64,000 bases of DNA from Larix kaempferi (lineage: Eukaryota > Streptophyta > Pinopsida > Pinales > Pinaceae). Both the position numbers and the translations under genes were made by a program. The notes below the pieces were generated by a model, which was given only the letters and a program-made list of their open reading frames with translations, did not search any database and was not told where the DNA came from. Below, piece after piece: positions 33,189-46,374 of the stretch (within the stretch, counting starts at the first letter, position 1; every line of letters begins with the position of its first letter). Where the stretch lies: positions 10,822,501 to 10,886,500 of the forward strand of contig BSBM01000762.1 in the NCBI GenBank assembly GCA_027924585.1, given 5' to 3'.

Positions 33189-33377
33189 TTGGTTTTCACA
33201 GAGGTCTTCCAGGGTGATTTCACTATCTTCCAGCCAGTTTTCACCATGTGGGTTGGCCCACAGCGATCACAGGAGGTCTTTTACTGCTTGTCTGTCACAG
33301 ATTTTGAGGACATATTTGATCATTTATATTATCTTGGACATATTTTATTATTTTATTGTGCCTTGGGGATGAGCTAG
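33189..33377 (+). other. short open frame in LTR A (U3-type side)
   Basis: 62 codons beginning MVFTEVFQGDFTIFQPVF. The same frame is open in LTR D (48,592-48,801, minus) and LTR G (62,390-62,599, plus). It matches no known family. Shared openness may merely reflect similarity of the copies. Confidence 0.25.
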
Positions 33378-33647
33378 TAAGGATTGATGCCTCCTAGCCC
33401 TACCATGTGCTTATTATGTCATGTCCTAGTCATCATGAGGTAGATTTTTGGTACTTTTACCCCCTCTAGTGGATGACGTTACCCTCAATGATTATTTTAT
33501 ACTATGACGTCATCATTATATTGGGTGATCCATGTGATATATTGTTATGGTTCATCTTAGCCATTGATTGTATGATGAGATCTTTTAATCTCAACCACTC
33601 ATTTGATGTAGTATTGTAGAGTGGTATAGGGTTTTGGTTTTTATTAT

Positions 33648-33658
33648 CCTATATAAGG
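33648..33658 (+). promoter_or_regulatory. TATA box of LTR A
   Basis: CCTATATAAGG followed by AGGAGACCCCTATTGTA. The same arrangement is found in copies B, D, E, F and G. Confidence 0.7.
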
Positions 33659-34308
33659 AGGAGACCCCTATTGTATAGCTCACCTTTGGAGCTCTGGAAT
33701 ATTGGAATAGAACACTTCTTTGTGGAGCATATTTCTCTTGTCTTGTGGATTCTCTTGCATATTGAGTATATAGTATCTCTTCTATGTATCATTGTGGATT
33801 TTGGTGCTTCTACTAGTTTTCTTGCAGGAAAGTCGAATTGATGGAGAGGAGGGCGATTTCTTGAGGGTTATTGTTGGAGGGATCCACATATTCTCTCTTG
33901 GGTTGATCTTGTGATAGGGAGTATCATTATTGTATCTTTGTGACATAATTGATGCTTTCTATTACATCTTTCTATCATTTTCATAATCATCTTACTTGAC
34001 TTGTTTCTTTGATCTTGTCTTGTAGGAGGAGGACGATTTGGCTATCTTGGAGGAGGACGTTTTGGTTGAAGCTCTTGGATCTCACTCTTGAATATACACA
34101 TAGGAGAATGCTATCAATTTGCAAGGTGGCCACAAGCAATTGAGGTAAGATCTACAAGGTATGTGCCTCTTTCATCCATTCTATCTTCATTGGTCACAAA
34201 CCCTAATTAATTAAAACCCCAATTTTGGTTTTTCTTAGATCTACTTAGATCTATCCTTGCTTTTGAAAAGATCTTAAGAACCCACCTCTATAGCATCCAC
34301 CCCTAGTT

Positions 34309-35200
34309 GGATCTATAGTTTGGTGGTGATTGGGTTAAAATTGACACACTTTTCAAGGCAAAAAGCCCTCTTGAACCAAATCGCACTTCCTTGGAGAGGC
34401 TTGTTTTGGCTAGATCTAGCACATGGGTAGGTGAGATCCCACTTGATTTGCAATCTACACATTTGATAACCTACCCCCAGACTGTTACTTTGGTGATTTC
34501 TACCTTGTGGGCATCATTCCACGTTTTAAGGGATTAAAACCCCCTTTTGAATTTCTTGGCACCTTAAAACTCAGATCTAGTAAGATCTAACCCTTGGATT
34601 GACATGATTTTCTAGACCCACATAGATCGGTTCATAAGCTACTTGGATCTACAGTTTGGTGGCCATTGGACTGGATTTGGTCCACTTAATCCCCCTTTTA
34701 GCCCTCCTTGAGCAAGGTCGCACTCCCTTGGGTGAGTGAGTTTGCCCACTTTGAGGAAGTGGGTGGTTGAGATTTTTGTGGATTTGGAATGGCCATACCT
34801 TAAAACCTAGGTCTAGAGTATCATTTTGTGACGATCTGCCTTGGGGTAGCATTCCTTGTTTCAAGGGATTGTGGTCCACTTAAGGTCATTTCATGAAAAC
34901 CTAGATCTAGCAAGATCCAACCATTCTATCTCAATTAGCCCACTTGACTTGACCTCTAGGTGTCCCGATCTACACTTTGACATACCTTTTGACCCCATTA
35001 GCCCATCCAACAAGGCACTAGTCCTCCTCAAAGCAAGTCGCACTCCTTGGGAATTGTGTCAAACCTCAGATCCGGTACATGGGTACTCCTAAAATTAACT
35101 TAGATCCATAGATCTACTCATTACATAACCTCTAGTACCAATTTCATCCCTTAGCTTCACCTTGTGGGTCCACTTAAAGCCATTTCACACATCCCAAGAA
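34309..35200 (+). repeat. ~330-bp internal tandem units of LTR A
   Basis: Anchors GGATCTATAGTTTGGTGG (34,309), GGATCTACAGTTTGGTGG (34,645) and CGATCTACACTTTGACAT (34,966) are 336 and 321 bp apart. Each unit continues with a TTGA(C/T)/GGTC segment, a (G/C)AA(A/G)TCGCACT...CTTGG segment, ACATGGGTA or AGTGGGTGG followed by TTGAGAT, a CTTGTGGG or CTTGGGG segment, and AGATCTAG.AAGATC(T/C)AACC. The same organisation recurs in the other copies. Confidence 0.7.
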
Positions 35201-35597
35201 AGTAGGATCCACTTGTGTAGCATATGGTGATGTACCTTATCATTATACCTAATTATGTGGCCTAAATCATACATCGGTTGAAACACTAACAATCTCCCAA
35301 ACCACCTTCAACCATACTTTAACATCTAGGTCCACTCAACCTTGCATTGGTTTCCGTAACTCTTCACTTACTTATCCTTAGAAACCTTTATTTGGGTCCA
35401 ATCAACTGTGATTGGTTATAGGGTCTCCCCCTAGGTTTTGTTTCACCTTGACTTAAAGCGAAGAGTGCCTCGGTTGACGTGACTCCCACCTTACATTGGG
35501 AACCGTGGCATCTCTTGGGTCACCTCTTTAGTTGCCTATCTCCTCTACCGTCCCGGATGGGATACCACTAAGGGCAACTACAAGTTGTGTGATAACA

Positions 35598-36038
35598 GGT
35601 CCAAAAAGAAATTATCGGCAAAAATGTCGGCAAACATCGACAATATATCGGTAAACTTAAAAAAAATACAAAAATATTTTTTTTTTTCAATTTTCTAAAC
35701 ATCTAAAGCAACAAGAACATCAAATAAACACATTGCCAGATGAAGATGGAAAGAAAACCGATATATAATATGTATAAGACATATAGTGATACATCACACA
35801 TCAAAAATGAATCGTGTCCTGGATCTCGAGTCCCCGCTGATGAATAGGATTGTCATTGATGACAACATTAATGACAAAGTCTAAGCGTGATGACATGGCA
35901 AGGTGTAATTGGCACAAGACATGAAGAACAAGCATGACAAAGTAAACTAGCAAGAGGATAAAGGCAAGATGGACAAACTACAAAGGACAGTGAATGTGGG
36001 CATTGGAGCCATTGGAACACCTCATGAGTCAAAGGAGC
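35598..36038. other. spacer between solo LTRs A and B
   Basis: Carries repeated TATCGG/TCGGCAAA words (35,612-35,655) and a T-run. No gene is seen; a minus-strand frame at 35,868-36,086 overlaps LTR B and is not convincing. Confidence 0.35.
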
Positions 36039-39000
36039 TGTTATCACATATATAGTAGCCGGGCTACCATACATTATTTTTCTCATTCCAGTACACTATT
36101 CAGCCAGTTCCCTTACATTTGAGATGCCGAGATGAGCATCTATATTGGATCACTATCAGATTGTGGACAGCAGTTGCATTCCCCATGCCATGACTGAGTT
36201 TCAGGACACTCAGAGAGATGACCGATGTAGCCATTATACCATTGGTACAGAGCAGTCAGTAGTGCCCAAAGTTACAGCAGCAGTTTCAGAGGACAGATGA
36301 TGGTACAGGTTGATGTGCATTCAGGTATATGACTCAGCAGGTATATTACGGTGTTATGGTTAGATTGCTTTTATACTTATTCTTATAGCATGTCATAGCA
36401 CTTAGTGTCATGATCTGGCGATCATATAGATACATGGACCTGGTTGACCTATTATATATATATATTACTGTCCCTGCTCAGACTTAGAAGTTCACTATTC
36501 ATACTCATTGGTATTTACCCTCCTTAGGGAGAATAGAGGTGATCATTCAACCATACCTTGGCTTGCTAGTGTTGGCTTCATCTTTTCATTGTCTTCATCC
36601 ATCCATGGCCTACCTTTTAGATTATCACCCTGACTTACTACTTGACTAGTAGCATGGAGGACCTTTCCCCACTGTAGCCTCTGTATTGGATGAGCTTCCC
36701 TGTTTATTGTGTCTCGGCTCTGAGTTGGTGACAAAACTTACCTATGGTGAGTTGGAGTTCCTTGTGAATTCCCCCTAGTCATTAAAGTTGTGTTGGCTAA
36801 ACCTGAAACTTTTAGTGCTGCCATGAATACAAAATCTGGAAAAATGAAATGCTATATCTTGTGTGTGAAAGAAATGCCAATTGAAAATGGCCATGAAAAA
36901 TAAAATGTTATATCTTTTGGAAAAATAAATACCTAGGTAAACAAGTTGTCCATGACACACCTAGAAGTGCTCAGGTAAACAAGTGCCTTAAAAACACACC
37001 TGCAGCAGAAAGCCTAAAAATAAATGTAAATCTATGCAATGTGTTTGTAAACACACATAGATCAAGGCTATGGAAACTTCAGGCCCAAAAAGCAATGGAA
37101 CTTAAATGTTATATCTAAATAATTGCTAGCCTTGTTTGTATTATGGATTGTGCGCATCTGTGAAGGTGAATAAACCCTCTTTAAACAACTTATCCATTTG
37201 TGAGACACCGCCATTCCCTGTGTTATTGCTCATTCAGTATATACTATGGTGTGTATTCCCTTTCCCTTGCCAAAGTGTCACAAAGTCAAGTCAGTCAAGT
37301 CATCCCTTGGCCTAGCCAGTTAAGTTAAGCCTTCACCCTTCACTAGCAAATTGATCACAACTATGAAGTGAGTATGGTCCTGAAAGTCTAGTCTGAGTAA
37401 TAATAATAATTAACGACACTATATATGTGGATTTAGATCGCCAGTCATGATTACTCTGTGTTATAATTGTTATTCGAATAAGTTGTAGAGCATGTATTAA
37501 CCTTGACACCTTGCAGCAGCTATGGATGATGGTCTGAGTTGTATTTGGTCTTGGTTAGACCTAGTTTGACCATGGAGGACCATGGGACATGAGATGTTAG
37601 ACCTTATGATGATATGGATAGATGATATATGGTCTATGTACACATACAGGATGATTCTATGCAGCAGCTACAGGGTTATGATGATGATTCTTGGGATACA
37701 GCAGTGTTTGGTCATTTACAGATCATTATTATTGGCCTTGTTCCGGTACATTGGATATTTATTTTGATCATGCAGAGATTCATATGGTGTATGAGTACAC
37801 ATCTTGGATAGATTTGGACCTTCTGAGTCCAATGGGACAGTTTGTTTTCAGTTCCGGGCACTTACAGTGATGATTGAGCCTCAGTAGGCTGTCCTAGTGC
37901 AGATTTGGTCTGTTGGAGGCCCTGTCGGAGCAGAGATGACTTTTATCCGGTTGACCTAGGGCGCTGATGATGGAGGGGGTGGTCCAGCCACTTGTTTTTA
38001 CCATATTACCCCCCTCCCGGACACATTGGTACCCTCACCTTGACAGCGCCATCACTCCAGGAGGCTGTTTGGGCAGTTTCACGCTTCCCGAGGCATTTCA
38101 GGATTGGTAGAAATGGCTATTGAGGAAATCGATTTGGGCTACTGAGGCAAAGTTATGGCATGGGATGATCAGTGATGATAGATCGGGACCTTCCACACCT
38201 CCTCCAGCAGTTTCAGCTTCATCGGGGCCCGCATCCATCATTTATGGCACTTTCTGTGGATTTTTGAGGTCTTTTGAGGACCACGACTTCACTATGGAGG
38301 CACGATTTGGTACATTCATGATTATTTATTGGTTATTGTGCTATGGGGATTGACCAAGGAGGGATAAAATTACCCCTTGGACCCACCATAAGCCTCTTAT
38401 GATATTTCATCATCATGATTTGGTGGGATGCCCCTCTTCTAGGGCGATTTTGTCCACTTATGTTATATTTTATGTGTGATCCATGTATTATATTGTTGAG
38501 CTCATCTCAACCATTGATTAGACTTTTGTATCTTATAATCTTAGCCACTCATTCAAAAAGTGGTTAGGGTTTTGGTGCCTCTCCTTCCTATTTAAAGGAG
38601 AGAGCCTCTCATTGTAAAGGGACTTTTGGCTCTGGATTATTGAAATAGAAAATTATTATTGCATCTATCTCCAATGTTGTGGTGAATGTTTTTGGTGTTC
38701 GTTCGTTGGTTCTTCCTTTGCACTGAGTTATTGGAGATCTTGTTTGCCATATCTATTGTACCACGATTTTGCATCTACAGGTGGAGGCCGATTTGCTTGG
38801 AGGAGGAGGTATTGGTAGGGGAAGACTCTCCCTACTTCTTCTTTGGAGCTCTTCGTTGGTAACAGGGAGTATTACTGTCCCAGGACCTTCTATTTCATGT
38901 TACTATTTGCATTTCTCTTGTATTTCTTCCATACTTGCTCTTACTGATTGAATCTTTATTCCTTGGTTTGACAGGTAGAGGAAGGCGCACTTGTGGACTT

Positions 39001-40535
39001 GGGCATCAAATTGGCAAGCAAATCAACAATCTCTCATTTGATCTCTGCGGGAATCTTCCTCAACATCAAGGCATCTCATCCACATCATTCAGGTATGATC
39101 TCAAGGTAAGTTCTATCTCCATGATCTATCCAATTGTCAAAAACACTTAAAACCCTAATTAATTAAAACCCCAATTTTGCATTTTCTTAGATCTACTGAG
39201 ATCTAGTGGGTTGTTGGGCATGATACTGAAAACCCACCTCTATAGCATCCACGGCATCCCGGATCTATAGTTTGGTGAGGATTGGCTTCCGTTTGACCCC
39301 TCTCCCAAGCCAACTTAGCTTCTCCCAAGGAAGGCGCACTTCACCATTTGAGCAAGTTGACCTAGATCTAGTACATGGGTGTTTGAGATTCCACTTGATT
39401 TGACATCTACACATCAAATAACATACACCCAGGTTGTCACTTTTCTGAAATTGACCTTGTGGGCCCCATTCCACATTTTAAGGGATTTAATCCCCATTTT
39501 GGACCACTTGGAACACTTAAACTCAGATCTACTAAGATCTAACCGGTGGATTGCCACGAAATTATAGATCCATACTCCTACCTGACCGATCTACTAGGAT
39601 CTGAAGTTTGGATGCCATCCGACATGATTTGACCCACCTAAAGCCCAATTGAAGCCTCCTTGGGTAAAGTCGCACCACCTTGGAGAAGTGAGTTCACTCA
39701 CTTCTAGGAACTGGGTACTTGAGATTATTGCAGATCTGAAACCGAAATATTTTAAAACCTAGGTCTAGACTGTCACTTTGTCAAATCTTGCCTTGGGGAC
39801 TGCATTCCTTGTTTTTAGGGATTGTGGTCCACTTGGGTTAAACCTAGATCTAGACACATTTAACCATCAAGACCTATACTGTCCACTTATCTCATGTTGT
39901 AGGAGTCCTAACCATAAGTCAACCCCACTTTGACTCCACTTCCCAATTCCCAAGGCACTGGTTTCTCTACAAGGTAATTCAACTTTCCTAGATTGCTGGA
40001 TTGACTTGTGGTTTGACTTAGGCATGGTAAACTATACCTTTGAAGACATCATGAACCATGGTCAAGCTTGTCTCATGTACTAGTTAGCCCCAATACAACC
40101 CTTTAACTATCCTTCATTGGACACGGTTCCCAAGGCAGTGGATCTTTTGACATTGAACTAGTACACTAGCCCTAGATCTCACTACAAACAATATAAGTCA
40201 CTCTTACATTCAACTATGAACCAAAGCTATATCTATTGAACCCTCACTTGGCTTGTGACTTCATCCTTAGGTCTAGGATAAACCATACACCTAACTTCAC
40301 TTGGAAATACCCTGATTTGGTGTCTTGGTTTTGATCTCTCCTATCGGGTGTAGATCGGGTCTCCCCCTTTGTTGTCTGGGCTAGATAACATAAAGCGAAG
40401 GTTGCCTCGACTGGCGTGACAACCATACATATTGGAGGTCGAGGTGATCGTGGTTGCACCTTTCAAGTTGCCCTTCCCTATTGCCATCCATGACTGGATC
40501 CATCCATAGGGGTAACTACATCTTAGGTGATAACA
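36039..40535 (+). repeat. giant solo LTR, copy B (4497 bp, most diverged)
   Basis: Starts TGTTATCACATATATAGTAGC, ends CATCTTAGGTGATAACA. GGAGC flanks it at 36,034-36,038 and 40,536-40,540. TATA-like CCTATTTAAAGG is at 38,587-38,598. It is collinear with copy A throughout but clearly more diverged, so it is probably the oldest complete copy. It contains a short TATATATATATAT run near 36,453. Confidence 0.85.
38587..38598 (+). promoter_or_regulatory. TATA box of LTR B
   Basis: CCTATTTAAAGG, followed as in the other copies by GAGA.CCTCTCATTGTAAAG. Confidence 0.6.
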
Positions 40536-40810
40536 GGAGCCATTCTGTGGTCATTTGTGGCTTAATAGGATCATGAATCCCACACATGATAGCTTGATGG
40601 TCCATGCTACCACTTGATGACAATGGGATGATGTGCTTGAAGACAATGATGTATGGAACCTTTGATGACATGAAAGAGCCCTCACTTTGTCATGGATGCA
40701 CAACGTTGACTTGGAGCTCTTGAACAAATAAAATATTAACATGGCATGTTTGATGAAGTAGATAACCTCTTGAAGCATACAAATGGTGGTAAGATGGGGT
40801 CTTTGGTGCC
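40536..40810. other. spacer between solo LTRs B and C
   Basis: Simple sequence rich in TGATGA/CTTGA words. No gene or element boundary other than the LTR duplications. Confidence 0.35.
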
Positions 40811-43800
40811 TGTTATCACGCAACTTGTAGTTGCCCCTAGTGGTATCCCATCCGGGACGGTAGAGGAGATAGGCAACTAAAGAGGTGACCCAAGAGATGC
40901 CATGGTTCCCAATGAAAGGTGGGAGTCAAGTCAACCGAGGCACTCTTCGCTTTAGGTCAAGGTGTAAATAGACCAAGGGGGAGACCCTATAACCAATCAC
41001 AGTTGATTGGATCCAAATAAAGGTTTCTAAGGGTAGGTAAATGATGAGTTACGGAAACCAATGCAAGGCTAAGTGGACCTAAGAGTTAAGGAATGGTTGA
41101 AGGTGGTGTAAGAGATTGTTAGTGTTTCAACCTATGTATGGTTTAGGCCACATGATGGGGTATGATGACTAGGTATAGTACCATGTGTTTACACAAGTGG
41201 GTTTCGTTTTCTTGGGAAGTGTGAAATGGTTCTAGGTAGGCCCACAAGGTGAAGTTATGTGTGAAGTTGGTACTATAGGTTGGATAAAGGCTAGATCTAT
41301 GACTCTAGGTTGATTCTAGGAGTACCCATGTACTAGATCTAGGGTTTGACACAATTCCCAAGGAGTGCGACTTGCTTAGAGAAGGACTAGTGCCTTGTTG
41401 GATGGGCTAATGGGGTCAAAAGGTATGTCAAAGTGTAGATCGGGACACCTAGAAGCCAAATCAAGTGGGTTAAATGAGATCTAATGGTTGGATCTTACTA
41501 GATCTAGGTTTTTCAAGTAATGACCCTAAGTGGACCACAATCCCTTGAAACAGGGAATGCTACCCCCAAGGCGGATCGTGACAAAAAGACAGTCTAGACC
41601 TAGGTTTCAAGGTATGGGCATTCCAAATCCACGAAAATCTCAAACACCCACCTCCTGGAAGTGGACAAACTCACTTTTTCAAGGGAGTGCGACTTGCTCA
41701 AGGAAGGCTAAAAAGTGGGTTTGGTGGACCAAATCAAGTCCAATGGCCACCAAACTGTAGATCCAAGATGCTAGTAGCCCGATCTATGCATGCCCAAAAA
41801 ATCAAGTCAATCCAAGGGCTAGATCTTAGTAGATCTGAGTTTTGAGGTGCCAAGAGATTCAAAAATGGGGTTTTAACCCCTTAAAACATGGAGAGATGTC
41901 CACAAGGTAGAATTCACCAAAGTAAGGATCTGGGGGTAGGTTATCAAGTGTCTAGATTGCAAATCAAGTGGGATCTCACCTACCCATGCGCTAGATCTAA
42001 CCAAACAAGCCTCTCACTAGGAAGTGTGATTTGAGTTCAAGAGGGCTTTTTGCCTTGAAAAGTGTGTCAACTTTTAGCCAATCACCACCAAACTATAGAT
42101 CCAACTAGGGGTGGATGTTATAGAGGTGGGTTTTCAAAATCTTCTCAAAAGCAAGGCTAGATCTAAGTAGATCTAAGAAAAACCAAAAACAAGGGTTTTA
42201 ATTAATTAGGGTTTTTGTGATCTAGAAATTATGGATGATTCAAGGAAGAAGAAGATCATACCTTTTGGAACATACCTGGATGAAGAGATGAATGCTAGTT
42301 GAGACGAGGATTACTTTGCCAAAGATCAAATGGAGAATTGTTGAAGCCCTCTTGCCAAATCGATTTTCCAAAGCCACATGTGATTCCCTCTAACCTGTCA
42401 AAACCAAGGAGCAAAGCATCAATCAGTTTAACATGTTGAAGGTAGATACAAGCAAGAGAGAGAGAAACATAGAATAGTTGACACAAAGGCAAAACTACTC
42501 CCTGTCAAACCAAAACGACTTCTTCCAAGTTTGAAGGGCAAGCCTCCCCACCAATTCGCCCTTGTCCAAAATCGTCCTCTTAACCTGTAAATAAGATATG
42601 GCAAATATGCAAGATAGCTACAATAGATCCTCTAGTGCAATGGACAAAAGCATTTACAATCGAAACAACCAACATCCACTCCAATCCAAGCATGTACTCC
42701 AAAAGATAGAAATTTTATTCCAAGAGCCAAGAGCCAAAAATCTCTAGATGACTTTTACAATGAGAGGCTCCCTCCTTAAAATGGATGGGGAGAGAGTACA
42801 ATCCTAACCACTTTTTACATGAGTGGCTAAGATTAAAAGATCTCAAGATCTAATCAATGGCTAACAATAAATCATACCAATACATCACATGGATCACCCA
42901 ATATCATGATAGCGCCCCCACTAAGTGGTACAATAAGAGGGTGACGTCATCCACTAGAGAAACATAAGCACCAAAATCCACCTCATGGTGACTAGGACAT
43001 GACAATATAAGCTCATGGTGGGGCTAGAAGGTATCAATCCTTACTAGCTCATCCCCAAGGCACAATAAAATAATAAAATATGTCCAATATAATATAAATG
43101 ACCAAAACTGTCCTCAGAATCCATGACAGTCAAGCAGTAAATGTCCTCCTGTGATCAATCTGGGCATACCCACATGGTGAAAACTGACTGAAAGGTAGTG
43201 ATGCCACCCTGGAAGACCTCTGTGAAGACCAAATGCCAAAACCTTGCCTCAATTGCCCAAATCGATTTCCTCAGTGACCACTTTATCCCATTTTTTAACT
43301 GCCTCGGTAACTGTGAAAGTGCAAAAACTGCCTCCTAGGGTGCTAGCGCTATCCATCTGAGCCCACCAGGCTCTCCAGAAGGGGGGGTAAATGGTAAAAA
43401 CAAGTGGCTGGACCACCCCCTCCATCATCAGCGCCCTAGGTGAACTGGCCTCTCGGGGCCCCTGCTGCTCAGGCTGGGAAATCAACCCCAAATCTGGTCA
43501 ACAAGTGTAAAACTGCATCAATCACTGTCAGAAGTGCCCGGAACTGAAAGATAATTGTCTCAATGGATCCAAAAGACCCAAATCCACTAGGAATGTGCAC
43601 TCATACACCCTGGGTTGCCCTAATGGGCCAACTGTAGGGTCCACCATATATGGACAATGTATAATCTGCTGATCTGAAGTAGTAATAAACCTACTGAACT
43701 GGATCAAACATCATCTGCATCATATGTCCATCATATGATATCATCATCAAACATGTGGACCCATCAATCATCATCAATAATCATCCATACATGGTCCACA

Positions 43801-45300
43801 TCATCACGGATCCCAAGAATATACAACCAAGGATAAATCACATCAGTAGACTAAGACACTGCTTCTCTAATCATTCTCACGGCTAAGCTCAAAGTATAAC
43901 ATCCATTCAGTGGCATTAATCAAGTTAGCATATTCCGTTGTTATATAAAATTACTTGCACAATAGTTCAAATGACAAACTCACCCATTGGACATGGTCAA
44001 ACTGCTAGTGAAGGATGAAGGCTAGGAGCAAGGTTGGGCCAAGGGGTTGACTTGTCTAACTTAACTCAAAAATTCTTTGGACTGGGAAAAAGGGGGGAAG
44101 CTACAAACTCTGTGTTGGACAAAAGAACACGGGGAATGGCTGTGCCTCACAAATGGATAAGTTGTTTAGAGAGTGCTTATTCAACTTAGGCATCATGTCT
44201 ACATCAAGTTGATCCAGGTTCATTAGGATCATTCAATTTTATTCCATGGCCTTTTTGGCCTACATAACCCTTCGGATTTCAGATGTGCTGAGAAGCACAA
44301 CTAGTTGCAGCTTGCATCCGGGGCATGTTTTTCAAATATTTATAAGGTCAGCAATTGTTTAGATATAACTTTTAAGAACCATTGCTTTTTGGACCTTTCT
44401 TATACTCTTCGAGGAGTATTTTTTATTAGCTTTTCATCGCTCTTGCCCTTTTTTTTGTTTCCATGGGCGAATTTATTAAGTTTCCATAGGTAGAACATGA
44501 GCTTTCAGTTTTAGCCAACAACATCTCAAGTGACTAGGGGGAGTTCGAGCCAATGCCAAACATCGGGACAACCGACCAAAATGATTTAGGCCTACAATCC
44601 AACTCACCAAAGGCAAGTTTTGTCACCAACTTAGAGCCGAGACACTGAATAAACAGGGATGCGGTCCAAACACAGAGGTAGAAAAATGGGGAAGTCCTCG
44701 GTATCAGAAAGTCAAATGAGACAAGTCAGGGTTTAAAGTCAAACAGGAAGGTCACGTATGGATGGAGACAAGTGAATATGGAGCCTACACTAGCAGACAA
44801 CTGGTGTCGGGAAAGACCATATCTATGTAAGGTGAAAAACCAGTGAGTTTTGTTAAATGACCTAAATGTGCAAGCAATTGTCCATTTTAAGATTTACAGT
44901 TCATTTTAAATAGTTTGCCACATCAGGAATAATATACCAAGCACATGCTATGATCATGACTAAATCAACAAGATAATAATCCACAGTCAGTGAGAACATA
45001 TCCATAGATCATACAACATCATCATAATAATAATCATCCAGTATCATCTGAAACACTGCTGTAATACATCTCTAGGCACTGAACTGAAACTGTATGGGAT
45101 AAGTAGTCACATCAGTCATCAAATATGAACTCTCAAGGCTCAGCCTTGACACAAGGTCATATACAAATCTGAATAATGTACTGCTCTGATCATGAGTGAT
45201 CCAAAATATATAGCCATGCTCTGGAATAATGTAAGCTCTGGAATAATGTAAGCTATCTGCTGTACAAGAATAGTAGCCCTGCTACTATGGTGTGATAACA
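40811..45300 (-). repeat. giant solo LTR, copy C (4490 bp)
   Basis: In reverse orientation: begins TGTTATCACGCAACTTGTAG and ends GCTACTATGGTGTGATAACA. GTGCC flanks it at 40,806-40,810 and 45,301-45,305. The promoter region (minus strand) has a degenerate TATA near 42,775, followed by AATAAA (plus TTTATT near 42,714). It is collinear with copies A, D, F and G. Confidence 0.85.
43249..43491 (-). other. 80-codon open frame in LTR C, shared with LTR F
   Basis: Reads ...EGVVQPLVFTIYPPFWRAWW and ends TEEIDLGN. Copy F has an 80-codon version at 56,053-56,295 and copies D (48,818-49,021) and G (62,185-62,373) have shorter ones with the same FWRAWWAQ or LWRAWWAQ and DLGN ends. It lies in the sense strand of the LTR, upstream of the TATA box. 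No recognisable domain. Confidence 0.3.
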
Positions 45301-46374
45301 GTGCCCTTGGAAGTTTGGGTATAATGGCTATTGAACAATAGTTAATGAAACATGGTTATGATGTGTTGAAGCCAGCAACATTTAAAGAAAGCCCTAAGTG
45401 ACCCTAACATGGCTTTGAGAAGGATCTTAATAAAGCTTTCAAGAAGGCCTTGATGACAAGACGGTCCAGCACAAAACTTGAATAAACCTCAAGCAAAGTT
45501 GACCCAGCTTCAGAAAATAAAAAAATATATATATATAAAACAAATTTAATTCTTATTTAATGCAAAGTTAGCTCAGTAAATAGATATAAAAGTGTGTATA
45601 AAATATATTAATACACATAGCATGTTGGCTCCAAAAAATATAGAAAACGACCTATATAAATACACCTTGAAACTTTCATTCTAGTGAAGAAATTCGGTGG
45701 TGTCTTTGAAGAATTTCGGACTGTTCACTGAGGAGAATTTCGGGTACTGTAACAGTAGACAGGAGTTTTTTTTAAAGGTTTTCTTTTTTTAGCTCTGATT
45801 TTGTTTTGGGAATTCATGGAGGACAGTGATGTGGCTGTAGCTGGAGCAGTAAAATTATTTCTTCTTTTATCTTTTATATCTGAGTTGGTTCCATGACATA
45901 ACAGCAGCATGGAAACACTTTTTGTCTTTGATATCTGGGTTTAAGTTATGAAGACATGATTTGTGGACATGCTGGACAGTTTATTGAAGATGATGATGCC
46001 TTGTGTATGGTGATGCATAGAAAGACTAAGAATTGTCATGATGCTGGTATGTGGACAGCAGTAAGGACAGTCTTATGCTGAACAAAGCATGATCTAGGGC
46101 TGCATGAAAATGATGGACTGATTCTTGATGATACTAATGTGCTGAGCTAGATGCTGATGATAAGCATGAATAGAATATAAACGTGCTGATTGTTGGTGAT
46201 TGTTGAAGATATGGTGATGATATTTGTGGACAAAATACTGAAGATTGTAAGACAAGATGGTTGAAGCTTGAATACAGTAATGATATGACAAGACAGTATT
46301 GAAAGACATATTTGACATGCTGATGATATTGATGAACAGAATGATGAAGTTGTGGACAAAATGATTAATGTAAT
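45301..46374. other. spacer between solo LTRs C and D
   Basis: AT-rich. It has a TATATATATATA run near 45,525 and a TATA-like CCTATATAAATACACC at about 45,651 that could be an old LTR promoter. Two overlapping minus-strand frames at 46,094-46,440 are low-complexity (Ile/Ser/His-rich) and unconvincing. Confidence 0.35.

Larger units (their letters stand above)
31121..35597 (+). repeat. giant solo LTR, copy A (4477 bp)
   Basis: Starts TGTTATCACACCATAGTAGC, ends AAGTTGTGTGATAACA, and is flanked by GGTCC on both sides (31,116-31,120 and 35,598-35,602). The first and last 11 bases are exact inverted repeats. A TATA box, CCTATATAAGG, is at 33,648-33,658, about 2.5 kb from the start; the sequence after it is transcribed-leader-like. 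The last 1.4 kb contains diverged ~330-bp tandem units rich in AGATCTA. No gag or pol is present. A single LTR with a matched 5-bp duplication is the product expected of LTR-LTR recombination. Confidence 0.85.

Noticed and set aside
34649-35092. ORFs within the U5 side of giant LTRs, also seen at 41,530 and 54,284
   Set aside because: Their frame is not kept between copies in the same orientation, and they fall in the ~330-bp tandem units, so they look incidental.
31121-40535. LTRs A and B as the two LTRs of one element with a 441-bp interior
   Set aside because: Each has its own matching 5-bp duplication (GGTCC and GGAGC), they are strongly diverged from one another, and the sequence between them has neither PBS nor PPT.
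40811-45300. Large DNA transposons with terminal inverted repeats (TGTTATCACAC) instead of LTRs
   Set aside because: The 5-bp duplications, TG...CA ends, a single internal TATA box with nearby AATAAA in some copies, and the lack of any transposase fit LTRs better. Not fully excluded until a paired copy is found.
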